From the NCBI RefSeq assembly GCF_013387465.1, contig NZ_VYGV01000001.1:62001-126000 (forward strand): a stretch of DNA of 64,000 nt, given 5' to 3'. The notes beneath the pieces are model-generated. The model was not told the origin of the DNA, searched no databases, and was given only the letters and a program-made list of their open reading frames with translations. The translations under genes and the position numbers were made by a program. Below are positions 36,035-43,654 of the stretch, piece by piece. This DNA comes from Hydrogenophaga aromaticivorans. Lineage in GTDB: Bacteria; Pseudomonadota; Gammaproteobacteria; Burkholderiales; Burkholderiaceae_C. How positions within the stretch are numbered: the first letter of the stretch is position 1; each line of letters starts with the position of its first letter.

Positions 36035-36901
36035 GTGAAACCGGTCCTGGCCTTCCTCAAACAACTGAGCACCCTGCAGCTGGCGCTGGGGGTGTCGGTC
36101 GCCGTGCACGCCGCGCTGCTGACGGTGCGTTTTGTCGATCCCGAGAACTTCAACCGCGTGTTCCAGGACACGCCACTCGAAGTCATTCTGGTCAATGCCA
36201 AGAGCGACGAGCGTCCCGAGAAGGCCAAGGCCATTGCGCAGGCTTCGCTGGCCGGTGGCGGCGAGAGGGAAAAGGGGCGTGCCACCTCGCCCCTGCCGCC
36301 CAACCCGACGGTCCGCATCGGCGACACCCCCGAAGAAGACGAGCGCATGATCGAGGCGCTCAAGGAACAGCAAAAGCAGATCCTGGCCCTGGTGCGCAAG
36401 CAACTGGCCAACCTGCCACCGCCGGACCTGCAGGCCGTCAACCCCAGCCAGGAGGCCGTTGAGCGCGAACGCAAGCGCCGGGCGCTGGTGAAGGTGCTGG
36501 CCGAGATCGAAAAGCGCATCAACGAAGAAAACGCCCGACCGCGCAAACGCTACATCAGCCCGGCCACGCGCGAAGAGGTCTACGCGATCTACTACGACGA
36601 ACTGCGCCGCAAGATCGAAGACCGGGGGACCACCAACTTCCCCGAGGCCGCCGGTCGCAAGCTCTATGGCGAGCTCACCATGGTCATCACGGTGAACCAC
36701 ACCGGTACCGTGCTGGACACCGAGGTGGTGCAGACCTCGGGCAACACCACGCTGGACCGGCGTGCCCAGGCGATCGTGCGCGGCCTCGGCTTTGGCCGCT
36801 TCAACGAAGCCATGCGCCAGCGGGCCGACCAGATCGTGGTGGTGTCGCGGTTCCGTTTCACCCGCGACGCCACGTTGCAGACACAAATGTCCAGCCAGTG
36901 A
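36035..36901 (+). CDS. TonB-family energy transducer-like protein
   Basis: A 288-residue protein with an N-terminal membrane anchor (residues 12-32). A long charged periplasmic segment follows (with a helical, coiled-coil-like stretch around EALKEQQKQILALVRKQ). The TonB C-terminal domain comes last (KLYGELTMVITVNHTGTVLDTEVVQTSGNTTLDRRAQAIVR). It lacks the Glu-Pro/Lys-Pro repeats of classical TonB, and no exbB/exbD genes are nearby, so it may serve a special receptor or an envelope role. The start is GTG at 36035. Its stop overlaps the mtgA start by one base. Confidence 0.82.
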   Translation: MKPVLAFLKQLSTLQLALGVSVAVHAALLTVRFVDPENFNRVFQDTPLEVILVNAKSDERPEKAKAIAQASLAGGGEREKGRATSPLPPNPTVRIGDTPEEDERMIEALKEQQKQILALVRKQLANLPPPDLQAVNPSQEAVERERKRRALVKVLAEIEKRINEENARPRKRYISPATREEVYAIYYDELRRKIEDRGTTNFPEAAGRKLYGELTMVITVNHTGTVLDTEVVQTSGNTTLDRRAQAIVRGLGFGRFNEAMRQRADQIVVVSRFRFTRDATLQTQMSSQ

Positions 36902-37686
36902 TGAAATCGATCGGTCGATGGCTGTTGTGGGTGGTGCTGGCTGGCCTGGCGCTGCAACTGTTTTTTGTCTTGCGTGTCGCGCTGATGGTGGTGGTCGACC
37001 CGCAAAGCACCGCCTTCATGCGCTCCGAGGCCTGGCGGGTTGCGGGCCAGAGCCTCCGGTCCGACAAGGACTGGCGCTGGTCCGCCCAATGGGTGGACTA
37101 CGACGAGATCAGCCCGCACCTCAAGCGCGCCGTGATGGCGTCCGAGGACGCGGGCTTTGCCGAGCACGACGGCGTGGACTGGAGCGCCATCGAAGCGGCC
37201 TGGGTCAAGAACGAAAGACGCCAGGAGCTGGTCGAGAAGCGGACCGCACAGCTCGAACGCAAGCTCGCCAAAAAGCCCGAAGCGGCCGAAGCCGCCATCA
37301 AGGCGATCAAGCCGCCCAAGGTGATCGGCGGCTCCACCATCACCCAGCAACTGGCCAAGAACCTGCTGCTCTCGGGCGAACGCAACCTGCTGCGCAAGGG
37401 CCAGGAGCTGATGCTCGCACTCACGCTGGATGCGCTGCTCAGCAAGCAGCGCATTCTTGAGATCTACCTCAACAGCGTGGAGTGGGGTGAAGGGGTCTTC
37501 GGCGCCGAAGCCGCGGCCCAGCGTTATTTCCAGAAGCCCGCCGCCAAGCTGAGCGCCTACGAGGCGGCCCGCCTGGCCGTGATGCTGCCCAGCCCCAAGT
37601 TCTTCGAAACCCGGCAGGGCTCGGCCTACCTCGCTCGCCGCACCGGCACCATCGTGGCGCGCATGGGCGCAGTTCAGGCGCCGTGA
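36901..37686 (+). CDS. mtgA: Monofunctional peptidoglycan glycosyltransferase MtgA
   Basis: Membrane-anchored GT51 enzyme that polymerises lipid II into glycan strands. The 261 residues show one N-terminal membrane segment, the catalytic Glu motif ASEDAGFAEHDG (from about residue 80), GGSTITQQLAKNLLLS (about 143) and the later NSVEWGEGVFG and EAARLAVMLPSPK motifs. Between the first two motifs sit about 30 more residues than in E. coli MtgA, a Lys/Glu/Ala-rich helix (NERRQELVEKRTAQLERKL). The ATG at 36901 overlaps the upstream stop (TGATG). Confidence 0.94.
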   Translation: MKSIGRWLLWVVLAGLALQLFFVLRVALMVVVDPQSTAFMRSEAWRVAGQSLRSDKDWRWSAQWVDYDEISPHLKRAVMASEDAGFAEHDGVDWSAIEAAWVKNERRQELVEKRTAQLERKLAKKPEAAEAAIKAIKPPKVIGGSTITQQLAKNLLLSGERNLLRKGQELMLALTLDALLSKQRILEIYLNSVEWGEGVFGAEAAAQRYFQKPAAKLSAYEAARLAVMLPSPKFFETRQGSAYLARRTGTIVARMGAVQAP

Positions 37687-37696
37687 GGACACGCTC

Positions 37697-38314
37697 ATGA
37701 ACTGGCGTGCCCAGGCCATGAGCACCTTCCTGCTCGGCCTGGTGCGCCTGCTCACCGGCGCCCAGGCCCGCTGGTACGGTTGCCCGCCCAAGGCGGAGCA
37801 GCGCATCTATTTCGCCAACCACCAGAGCCACGCCGACCTGGTGCTGATCTGGGCGGCCCTGCCCCAGGAGCTGCGCAGCATCACCCGCCCCATTGCCGCG
37901 CGCGACTACTGGACGGCATCGAATTTCAAACGCTGGATCACCACCGAGGTGTTCAACGCGGTCTACGTCGAGCGCGAAAAGAAGGGCGACGAGGACCCGT
38001 TGCAGCCCCTCATCGATGCCCTGGAGAGTGGCGACTCGCTGATCCTCTTTCCCGAAGGCACCCGCGGTCACGCGGAAGATCCGCAGGCCTTCAAGTCGGG
38101 GATCTACAACCTGGCCCGGCGCTTTCCCCAGGTGGTGCTGGTGCCCGCCTGGATCCACAACGTGCAACGGGTCATGCCCAAGGGCGAGGTGATTCCGGTG
38201 CCGGTGCTGTGCTCGGTGACGTTCGGGGAGCCCGTGGCGCTGGGTGCCGACGAAGCACGCGCCGATTTCCTGCAACGCGCACGCAGCGCCGTCATGGCCT
38301 TGCGGGAGGTCTGA
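37697..38314 (+). CDS. Lysophospholipid acyltransferase family protein (PlsC-like)
   Basis: A 205-residue acyltransferase with the catalytic NHQSHADL motif (NHxxxxD type), the FNAVYVEREK block and the acyl-acceptor motif LFPEGTRG. It probably acylates a lysophosphatidate-like lipid at the inner membrane. The following gene encodes a CDP-diglyceride synthase-like protein, starting within its stop codon, so the two likely form a phospholipid-head-group module. It is shorter than PlsC of E. coli and may be a specialised paralogue. Confidence 0.88.
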   Translation: MNWRAQAMSTFLLGLVRLLTGAQARWYGCPPKAEQRIYFANHQSHADLVLIWAALPQELRSITRPIAARDYWTASNFKRWITTEVFNAVYVEREKKGDEDPLQPLIDALESGDSLILFPEGTRGHAEDPQAFKSGIYNLARRFPQVVLVPAWIHNVQRVMPKGEVIPVPVLCSVTFGEPVALGADEARADFLQRARSAVMALREV

Positions 38315-39303
38315 TGGGGTCCTTCCTGCGCAGCCTCTCCCCCGAGCAACAGGTCAGCCTGATGTTTGTGCTGCTGTTTGGCCTGCTGCTGATCGCCAGC
38401 GGCGCGGGCGTGCTGCTCTCCCTGCGCGAACGCCAGCAGGCCGACGACCACACCGGCGACCGCGCCCAGCGGCTGCACGACTACCAGGCCCTGCTGCGCA
38501 ACTCGTGGCTGATGACGCTGGTGTTCTGGGTCGGCTGGGCCGCGGGCGAAAGCGTGGCCATCGTGCTGTTCGGTCTGGTCTCGTTTTTCATCCTGCGCGA
38601 GTTCATCAGCCTCTCGCCCACCCGGCGCGGTGACCACCGCAGCCTCGTGCTGGCGTTCTTCATCGTGCTGCCGCTGCAATACGCCCTGGTCTGGAACCAG
38701 CACTTCAACCTGTTCACGGTGTTCATCCCGGTCTATGTGTTCCTGGCCATCCCCGTGGTGAGCGCGCTGGGCAACGACCCGCAACGCTTTCTGGAACGCA
38801 ACGCCAAGTTGCAGTGGGGCATCATGGTCTGCGTCTACGGCATGAGCCATGTGCCGGCGCTGCTGTTGCTCAACTTCCCGCGCTTTGCCGGCAAGACCGC
38901 GTTCCTCGTGCTGTTCCTGGTGCTGGTGGTGCAAACTTGCATGCTGGTCCAGCACCTCGTGGCCCGGCGCTTGCGCGACCCGGTGGCACCGGCCATCAGC
39001 GCCAGCTTCCACTGGCGCAGCTGGTTGGCGGGCCTGGCCGCTGGCGGCCTGCTCGGCGTCGCCCTGGCCGGACTCACGCCCTTCAAGCCGCTGCAGGCCC
39101 TGGCGATGGCGCTGGTGGCGTGCATGGCCGGCTCGTTCGGACACCTGGTCATGAAAGCCATCAAACGCGACCGTGGCGTGACCCACTGGGGTTCGGCCGG
39201 GCGCTCGGTCACCGGGGCCAGCGGCCTGCTCGACCGCGTGGACGCGCTGTGTTTCGCCGCTCCGGTGTTTTTCCACTCCGTGCGCTGGACCTTCAACCTC
39301 TGA
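38314..39303 (+). CDS. Phosphatidate cytidylyltransferase-like protein (CdsA family)
   Basis: A 329-residue polytopic membrane protein. The C-terminal CDP-diglyceride synthase signature is recognisable as [11 protein letters not shown] followed by [19 protein letters not shown]. The N-terminal half has hydrophobic segments near 15-35 and 70-100. Its likely reaction is CTP plus phosphatidate to CDP-diacylglycerol. The canonical cdsA usually sits near dxr/bamA, so this is probably a second copy paired with the acyltransferase. The ATG at 38314 overlaps the previous stop (TGATG). Confidence 0.86.
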   Translation: MGSFLRSLSPEQQVSLMFVLLFGLLLIASGAGVLLSLRERQQADDHTGDRAQRLHDYQALLRNSWLMTLVFWVGWAAGESVAIVLFGLVSFFILREFISLSPTRRGDHRSLVLAFFIVLPLQYALVWNQHFNLFTVFIPVYVFLAIPVVSALGNDPQRFLERNAKLQWGIMVCVYGMSHVPALLLLNFPRFAGKTAFLVLFLVLVVQTCMLVQHLVARRLRDPVAPAISASFHWRSWLAGLAAGGLLGVALAGLTPFKPLQALAMALVACMAGSFGHLVMKAIKRDRGVTHWGSAGRSVTGASGLLDRVDALCFAAPVFFHSVRWTFNL

Positions 39304-39323
39304 ACGCTGAAACGGCACACCCC

Positions 39324-39872
39324 ATGCGCATCCTCGGCATCGACCCCGGCCTGCAGTGCACCGGCTTTGGTGTCATCGACACCGAGGGCGCCGCACTGCA
39401 TTACGTGGCCAGCGGCACCATCCAGACCAGCCCGAAAGACGGCGCCTTGCTGCCCGAGCGGCTGAAGATCCTGTTTGACGGCATCAGCGAGGTGGTGAAG
39501 CGCTACCAGCCCGAAGCCTCGGTCTGCGAGATCGTGTTCGTCAACGTCAACCCGCAGGCCACATTGCTGCTGGGCCAAGCCCGCGGCTGCTGCCTCACGG
39601 CGCTGGTGGCCAACGGCCTGCCGGTGGCCGAGTACACCGCCCTGCAGCTGAAGAAAGCGGTGGTCGGTTATGGCCGCGCCGACAAGGCGCAGATGCAGGA
39701 AATGGTCAAACGCCTGCTGCAGTTGCCCGGTCTGCCCGGCAAGGACGCGGCCGACGCCCTGGGCTTGGCCATCACCCATGCGCAGGTCAGCCGCACGATG
39801 CAGGCCATCAACAAGGTGTCCCCCCTGCAGGCACGTACCCATGCGGCTTACAAAGGCGGCCGGAACTACTGA
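39324..39872 (+). CDS. ruvC: Holliday junction resolvase RuvC
   Basis: Dimeric endonuclease that cuts Holliday junctions during recombination with RuvAB. The 182 residues show the first catalytic Asp in [11 protein letters not shown] (Asp7), the acidic [12 protein letters not shown] segment, LLLGQARG and the C-terminal [12 protein letters not shown] with the remaining acidic pair. Length is normal. ruvA and ruvB are not adjacent in this window. Confidence 0.95.
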   Translation: MRILGIDPGLQCTGFGVIDTEGAALHYVASGTIQTSPKDGALLPERLKILFDGISEVVKRYQPEASVCEIVFVNVNPQATLLLGQARGCCLTALVANGLPVAEYTALQLKKAVVGYGRADKAQMQEMVKRLLQLPGLPGKDAADALGLAITHAQVSRTMQAINKVSPLQARTHAAYKGGRNY

Positions 39873-40196
39873 AAACAGTGGACAGGCCGTCAGCGGTTCG
39901 ATGGTACGCGGTTGTGACGAACCGTACATGGACGTAACAACAGTATCTGCACGCCCCAGAGCATCCCCCATTTGAGGGATGGAAACAACAGCTTCATTGG
40001 GGTTTTCCCCCTGAAGACCCCCTTTTGTACAAATTGATAAATATCAATGACAACGGGACCAACCGTTGCAACTGCGCACAGATGACCACGGTCTGGGTAG
40101 GCACATTAGCGGCCAAGGCTTCGATGCAAACTTCCATCGGGCCCCGGAGCCCGTTTCTGTCGGGACAGTCCTTGACCCTTCACCCGGATACCTCAA
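39873..40196. other. 324-bp intergenic region with FNR-type site
   Basis: Non-coding and AT-richer than the surroundings between 39940 and 40090. It holds a stem CGGTTCG (39894-39900) / CGAACCG (39918-39924), small palindromes near 39970-40020, and a perfect FNR-type box at 40034-40047. The frame from 40025 inside it has no coding character. The promoter of the next gene must lie here. Confidence 0.6.
40034..40047 (+). promoter_or_regulatory. FNR/Anr-type binding site
   Basis: TTGATAAATATCAA, a perfect match to the FNR consensus TTGAT-N4-ATCAA, centred at 40040.5. It is the only clear site I noticed in the window and lies 150 bases before the 205-residue membrane protein. An oxygen- or NO-responsive CRP/FNR regulator would bind here. 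A class II promoter would start transcription near 40082. Confidence 0.7.
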
Positions 40197-40814
40197 ATGG
40201 AACTTGAATTTTCACGAATGGCCCTCGTCTATGCCCACCTGATCGCCTGTTGCGCGGCCATCGGGTTGATCCTCATGAGCGACATTGCCATGGTCAAACA
40301 GCTCATCTCAGGCGACCCCCACGAACGCATGGACCCGAAACACCTGCAGGAATTGCAGAACACCGTGGCCCTGGCCCTGGCCGCACTCTGGGCCACCGGC
40401 GCCGGCATCATCGCGCTGGACACATCGGTCAAAGGCCTGGAGTACTTCGCCAACCCCAAGCTGCAGGCCAAGATCACCGTCGTTGCCCTGCTGACCCTCA
40501 ATGGCATCCTGCTGCACCACCGCGTCCTGCCGCTGATGAAGAAGGCCGGCACCCTGCTGAACATGTCGTTCTCGCAGCGCAGCTTCGCCGTGTTTGCGGG
40601 TTCGGTGTCGGCGGTGTCGTGGTTCTACGCCGCCTTGCTGGGCGTCGGCCGTCCGCTGAACTGGAAGTTCCCGCTGACCGACATCCTCGCTGCTTACCCG
40701 GTGCTGATCGCCGGTGGTTTTGCCGCGCTGATGCTGATGGTGGCCTGGGCGCAGTACCGCACCAGCGGTGAGTCCCGTTCGTTCGAAGGCACCCGCTTCG
40801 TCGGCGCCCACTGA
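40197..40814 (+). CDS. Conserved membrane protein of unknown function
   Basis: A 205-residue protein with four or five predicted membrane segments (about residues 8-30, 58-80, 92-112, 128-148, 165-190). His residues lie near membrane faces: YAHLIACC, and HH in GILLHHRVLP. Such placement could suit heme or metal binding, but this is inference. The FNR-type box upstream suggests control by oxygen. The gene is followed by an exceptionally stable terminator. I cannot name the family. The ATG at 40197 is preferred over one at 40218, though neither has a strong Shine-Dalgarno sequence. Confidence 0.75.
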   Translation: MELEFSRMALVYAHLIACCAAIGLILMSDIAMVKQLISGDPHERMDPKHLQELQNTVALALAALWATGAGIIALDTSVKGLEYFANPKLQAKITVVALLTLNGILLHHRVLPLMKKAGTLLNMSFSQRSFAVFAGSVSAVSWFYAALLGVGRPLNWKFPLTDILAAYPVLIAGGFAALMLMVAWAQYRTSGESRSFEGTRFVGAH

Positions 40815-40831
40815 ATCCGGCTCCACACCTG

Positions 40832-40870
40832 AAAGCCAAAGGCCATCCTTCGGGATGGCCTTTGGCTTTT
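40832..40870 (+). terminator. Strong rho-independent terminator, 17-bp stem with UUCG loop
   Basis: A perfect 17-bp inverted repeat (40832-40848 with 40853-40869) closed by TTCG, giving the extra-stable C(UUCG)G tetraloop on the plus strand, then Ts. It lies between convergent genes and should also work, at least partly, for the 58-residue gene on the minus strand, which ends at 40878. Confidence 0.93.
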
Positions 40871-40877
40871 CAGCGCA

Positions 40878-41054
40878 TCAGAGAAGGCGCTCCAGCACCA
40901 GCACACCAAAAAAGCCCAGCGCCGCGATGACCGTCCATTTCAGGATCACGATCCCGTACTGGCGAAACCGCGCCTGCCCCGTGCCGATGTAGAAGGCGAA
41001 CGACACGCCGGCCGCCAGCAGGAGCATGAAGATGGTCCAGCGAAACAGCAGCAT
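40878..41054 (-). CDS. Small membrane protein, 58 residues
   Basis: ATG at 41054, TGA at 40878-40880. The protein begins MLLFRWTIFMLLLAAG and has two hydrophobic stretches (about residues 5-22 and 36-55) separated by a basic loop containing GQARFRQYG. It sits 39 bases after lpxC on the same strand and runs up to the shared terminator, so it is probably the last gene of the dcw-lpxC transcript. Its function is unknown. Coding evidence is the clean hydrophobic/basic pattern and the tight packing between lpxC and the terminator. Confidence 0.7.
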   Translation of the reverse strand: MLLFRWTIFMLLLAAGVSFAFYIGTGQARFRQYGIVILKWTVIAALGFFGVLVLERLL

Positions 41055-41093
41055 GGCTTGTTTTTCGGTGAAGCCCCGGGCGCCGGCTGGCGC

Positions 41094-42017
41094 TTACCAG
41101 GCGGGAGCGAGTTGCGCGAAGCCGGTGGGCGCTTCACGCTCCTGCTCAAAGCTCACGATCTCGTAAGCATCGGGTCGGGCCAGCAGCGCACGCAGCAGCT
41201 GGTTGTTCATGGCGTGACCCGAGCGGAAGGCGCTGTAGGCGGCCAGCAGCGGCTTGCCGATGATGTAGAGATCGCCGATGGCGTCGAGGATCTTGTGCTT
41301 GACGAACTCATCCTGGTAGCGCAGACCGTCGGCGTTGAGCACCTTCACATCGTCCATGACGATGGCGTTGTCCAGTCCGCCGCCCAGCGCCAGGCCATGG
41401 GAACGCATCATCTCCACGTCGCGAGTGAAGCCGAAGGTGCGGGCCCGGGCGATCTCCCTCGCGTAGCGGCCGCTGCCCATGTCGAACTCGACCCGCTGGC
41501 CGCTGGAATTCACCGCCGGGTGGTTGAACTCGATCTCGAAGCTCAGCTTGTAGCCGTGGTAAGGGTCTAGCCGCGCCCACTTGAGGTTGCTGCCCTCCCC
41601 TTCGCGCACCTCCACCGGTTTGGTCACCCGGATGAAGCGCTTGGGCGCCTTCTGCGTCACGATGCCCGCGCTCTGCAGCAGATAAACGAACGAGGCCGAG
41701 GATCCGTCCAGGATCGGCACCTCTTCGGCCGTGATGTCCACATAGAGGTTGTCCAGCCCCAGGCCCGCGGCGGCACTCATCAGGTGCTCGATGGTGTGCA
41801 CCTTGGCGCCGCCCTTGGCGATGGTCGACGCCAGACGCGTATCGGACACGGCATCGGCGTTCACCGGAATCTCCACCGGCTCGGGCAGGTCCACGCGGCG
41901 GAACACGATGCCGGTGTCCGGCGCGGCCGGGCGCAGCGTCAGCTCCACCCGCTGGCCACTGTGCAGGCCGACACCAACCGCCTTGGTGAGAGATTTCAGG
42001 GTTCGTTGAGCGAGCAT
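41094..42017 (-). CDS. lpxC: UDP-3-O-acyl-N-acetylglucosamine deacetylase LpxC
   Basis: Zinc deacetylase for the committed step of lipid A synthesis. The 307 residues begin [19 protein letters not shown]. They contain the zinc-ligand motif HTIEHLMSA, the [15 protein letters not shown] segment, [10 protein letters not shown], and the later [10 protein letters not shown] and [10 protein letters not shown] motifs with zinc and catalytic His/Asp. This is its usual place at the end of the dcw cluster, separated from ftsZ by a structured 206-bp gap. Confidence 0.96.
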   Translation of the reverse strand: MLAQRTLKSLTKAVGVGLHSGQRVELTLRPAAPDTGIVFRRVDLPEPVEIPVNADAVSDTRLASTIAKGGAKVHTIEHLMSAAAGLGLDNLYVDITAEEVPILDGSSASFVYLLQSAGIVTQKAPKRFIRVTKPVEVREGEGSNLKWARLDPYHGYKLSFEIEFNHPAVNSSGQRVEFDMGSGRYAREIARARTFGFTRDVEMMRSHGLALGGGLDNAIVMDDVKVLNADGLRYQDEFVKHKILDAIGDLYIIGKPLLAAYSAFRSGHAMNNQLLRALLARPDAYEIVSFEQEREAPTGFAQLAPAW

Positions 42018-42096
42018 CGGATGATTTTAGTTTTCCGAACGAATAAGTGCTGGCAGGAAAACCTATGCCCGGGATAGGAGCCGAAAACAAAGGTCT

Positions 42097-42222
42097 CCTT
42101 TGATGGGTCGAAAAGCGTAGCGAGCGGCCCGAGGTGGCGTTGAAGCGCGGAGCCGTACTCTCGTACGGCGAGCGCTGCAGACGCCAGATCGGACCGCGCA
42201 ATAGCTTTGCGGCCCGTCAAAA
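42097..42222 (-). other. Long imperfect hairpin filling the ftsZ-lpxC gap
   Basis: About 125 nt fold back on themselves. From outside in, CTTTGATGGGT (near 42098-42108) pairs with GCCCGTCAAAA (near 42212-42222). AAAGC (42112-42116) pairs with GCTTT (42204-42208), and GCGGCCCGA (42124-42132) with TCGGACCGC (42189-42197, one mismatch). GGCG (42136-42139) pairs with CGCC (42182-42185), and GCGC (42145-42148) with GCGC (42172-42175). The tip is GCCGTAC-TCTC-GTACGGC (42152-42169). On the minus-strand transcript it begins directly after the ftsZ stop. There is no U-tract. Confidence 0.75.
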
Positions 42223-42223
42223 G

Positions 42224-43432
42224 TCAGTCGGCTTGCTTACGAAGGAAAGCAGGAATCTCGAAATCGTCCATGCCACCGGAAGCCAGCGCATCCACCTTGG
42301 CAGCCGCCTGTGTGCGGTTGGTGCGCCAGACACTGGGCACGGCCATGGAGTTGTAGTCGGGCTGGGCGGCACCCGGACCACCCACCGCGGCATGCACCGT
42401 CGGGATGTTGAACGCCACGTTGTCGGTGCCGGTGCGCAGCACCTGCAGCGGCGGCGCGGTGCGGCGGGCGCCCTGTCGGGACAGGCCCGTGGCCACCACG
42501 GTGACGCGCATCTCGTCGCCCAGGCTGTCGTCGTAGGCCGCGCCATAGATGACGTGTGCATCGGGAGAAGCGTAGGCGCGGATGGTGTTCATCGCCAGCT
42601 TGGACTCGGACAGCTTGAGCGAACCCTTGGCGGCCGTGACCAGCACCAGCACGCCCTTGGCACCCGACAGGTCGATGCCTTCGAGCAGCGGGCAGGCCAC
42701 GGCCTCTTCGGCAGCGATGCGGGCGCGGTCCGGGCCGGCGGCAACCGCCGTACCCATCATGGCCTTGCCGGGCTCGCCCATCACGGTGCGCACGTCTTCG
42801 AAGTCGACGTTGACGTTGCCGTACTCGTTGATGATCTCGGCGATGCCGCCGACGGCGTTCTTCAGCACGTCGTTGGCGTGGGCAAAGGCTTCGTCCTGCG
42901 TCACGTCGTCGCCCAGCACTTCGAGCAGCTTCTCGTTCAGGATCACGATCAGCGAGTCCACGTTGGCTTCGAGCTCGGCCAGACCGCTGTCGGCGTTGGT
43001 CATGCGGCGGCCACCCTCCCAGTCGAACGGCTTGGTGACCACGCCCACGGTGAGGATGCCCATTTCCTTGGCCACGCGCGCGATCACGGGCGCAGCGCCG
43101 GTGCCGGTGCCGCCGCCCATGCCGGCGGTGATGAACAGCATGTGAGCGCCCTCGATGGCGGAGCGGATCTCGTCGATCGCCAGTTCGGCCGCATCACGGC
43201 CCTTTTCCGGCTTGCTGCCGGCGCCCAGGCCGCTGGTGCCGAGCTGGATGGTGCGGCTGGTGGCGCTGCGGGCCAAGGCCTGCGCGTCGGTGTTGGCGCA
43301 GATGAATTCCACCCCCTGCACGCCGCGGGTGATCATGTGTTCCACGGCGTTGCCGCCGCCACCGCCCACGCCGATGACCTTGATCTGGGTGCCCTGGTTG
43401 AACTCTTCCACTTCAATCATTTCGATGCTCAT
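42224..43432 (-). CDS. ftsZ: Cell division GTPase FtsZ
   Basis: Tubulin homologue that forms the cytokinetic ring. The 402 residues show GVGGGGGNAVEHM, the tubulin signature AGMGGGTGTGAAPVIA, the T7-loop region with NADSGLAELEANVDS, and the conserved C-terminal peptide DDFEIPAFLRKQ that binds FtsA and ZipA. The ATG at 43432 has a CAGGAGAG Shine-Dalgarno sequence. The 222-bp gap from ftsA contains two hairpins (43512-43526 and 43545-43575) and may hold an ftsZ promoter. Confidence 0.97.
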   Translation of the reverse strand: MSIEMIEVEEFNQGTQIKVIGVGGGGGNAVEHMITRGVQGVEFICANTDAQALARSATSRTIQLGTSGLGAGSKPEKGRDAAELAIDEIRSAIEGAHMLFITAGMGGGTGTGAAPVIARVAKEMGILTVGVVTKPFDWEGGRRMTNADSGLAELEANVDSLIVILNEKLLEVLGDDVTQDEAFAHANDVLKNAVGGIAEIINEYGNVNVDFEDVRTVMGEPGKAMMGTAVAAGPDRARIAAEEAVACPLLEGIDLSGAKGVLVLVTAAKGSLKLSESKLAMNTIRAYASPDAHVIYGAAYDDSLGDEMRVTVVATGLSRQGARRTAPPLQVLRTGTDNVAFNIPTVHAAVGGPGAAQPDYNSMAVPSVWRTNRTQAAAKVDALASGGMDDFEIPAFLRKQAD

Positions 43433-43654
43433 TTTTCTCTCCTGTTGTTGCCCTGAACCTGCGGCACCGGGCGTTGTTTCAATAAAAAATCGTTGTATTC
43501 ATCAAGGGGGTGGCCGCTGCGCGGCCCCGGCATCACCCAGGCGGCCCGGTGCATTCCGTACATCGGTGCACCGGGTAGTGGCCCGCGGCGCCATGGCGCG
43601 CGGGGGCAACAGGGGATCCGAACAAACCGCTCATCGTGTGTGTGTGATTCATGA
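43433..43654 (-). promoter_or_regulatory. Structured ftsA-ftsZ intergenic region
   Basis: The 222 bp are unusually long for this tightly packed cluster. They hold GGCCG-CTGCG-CGGCC (43512-43526) and a 9-bp stem CCCGGTGCA (43545-43553) / TGCACCGGG (43567-43575). An AT-rich patch near 43480-43500 (downstream, towards ftsZ) could hold a -10 element of a dedicated ftsZ promoter. I could not fix hexamers. Confidence 0.45.

Noticed and set aside
33521..36886. 1121-codon minus-strand open frame opposite the exoribonuclease and TonB-like genes
   Set aside because: Composition (His/Gly/Ala/Arg repeats with no motif) and full overlap with conserved genes mark it as a shadow frame of high-GC coding DNA.
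40025..40207. Possible 60-residue ORF upstream of the membrane protein
   Set aside because: It lacks coding bias, overlaps the FNR-type box and is better explained as promoter DNA.
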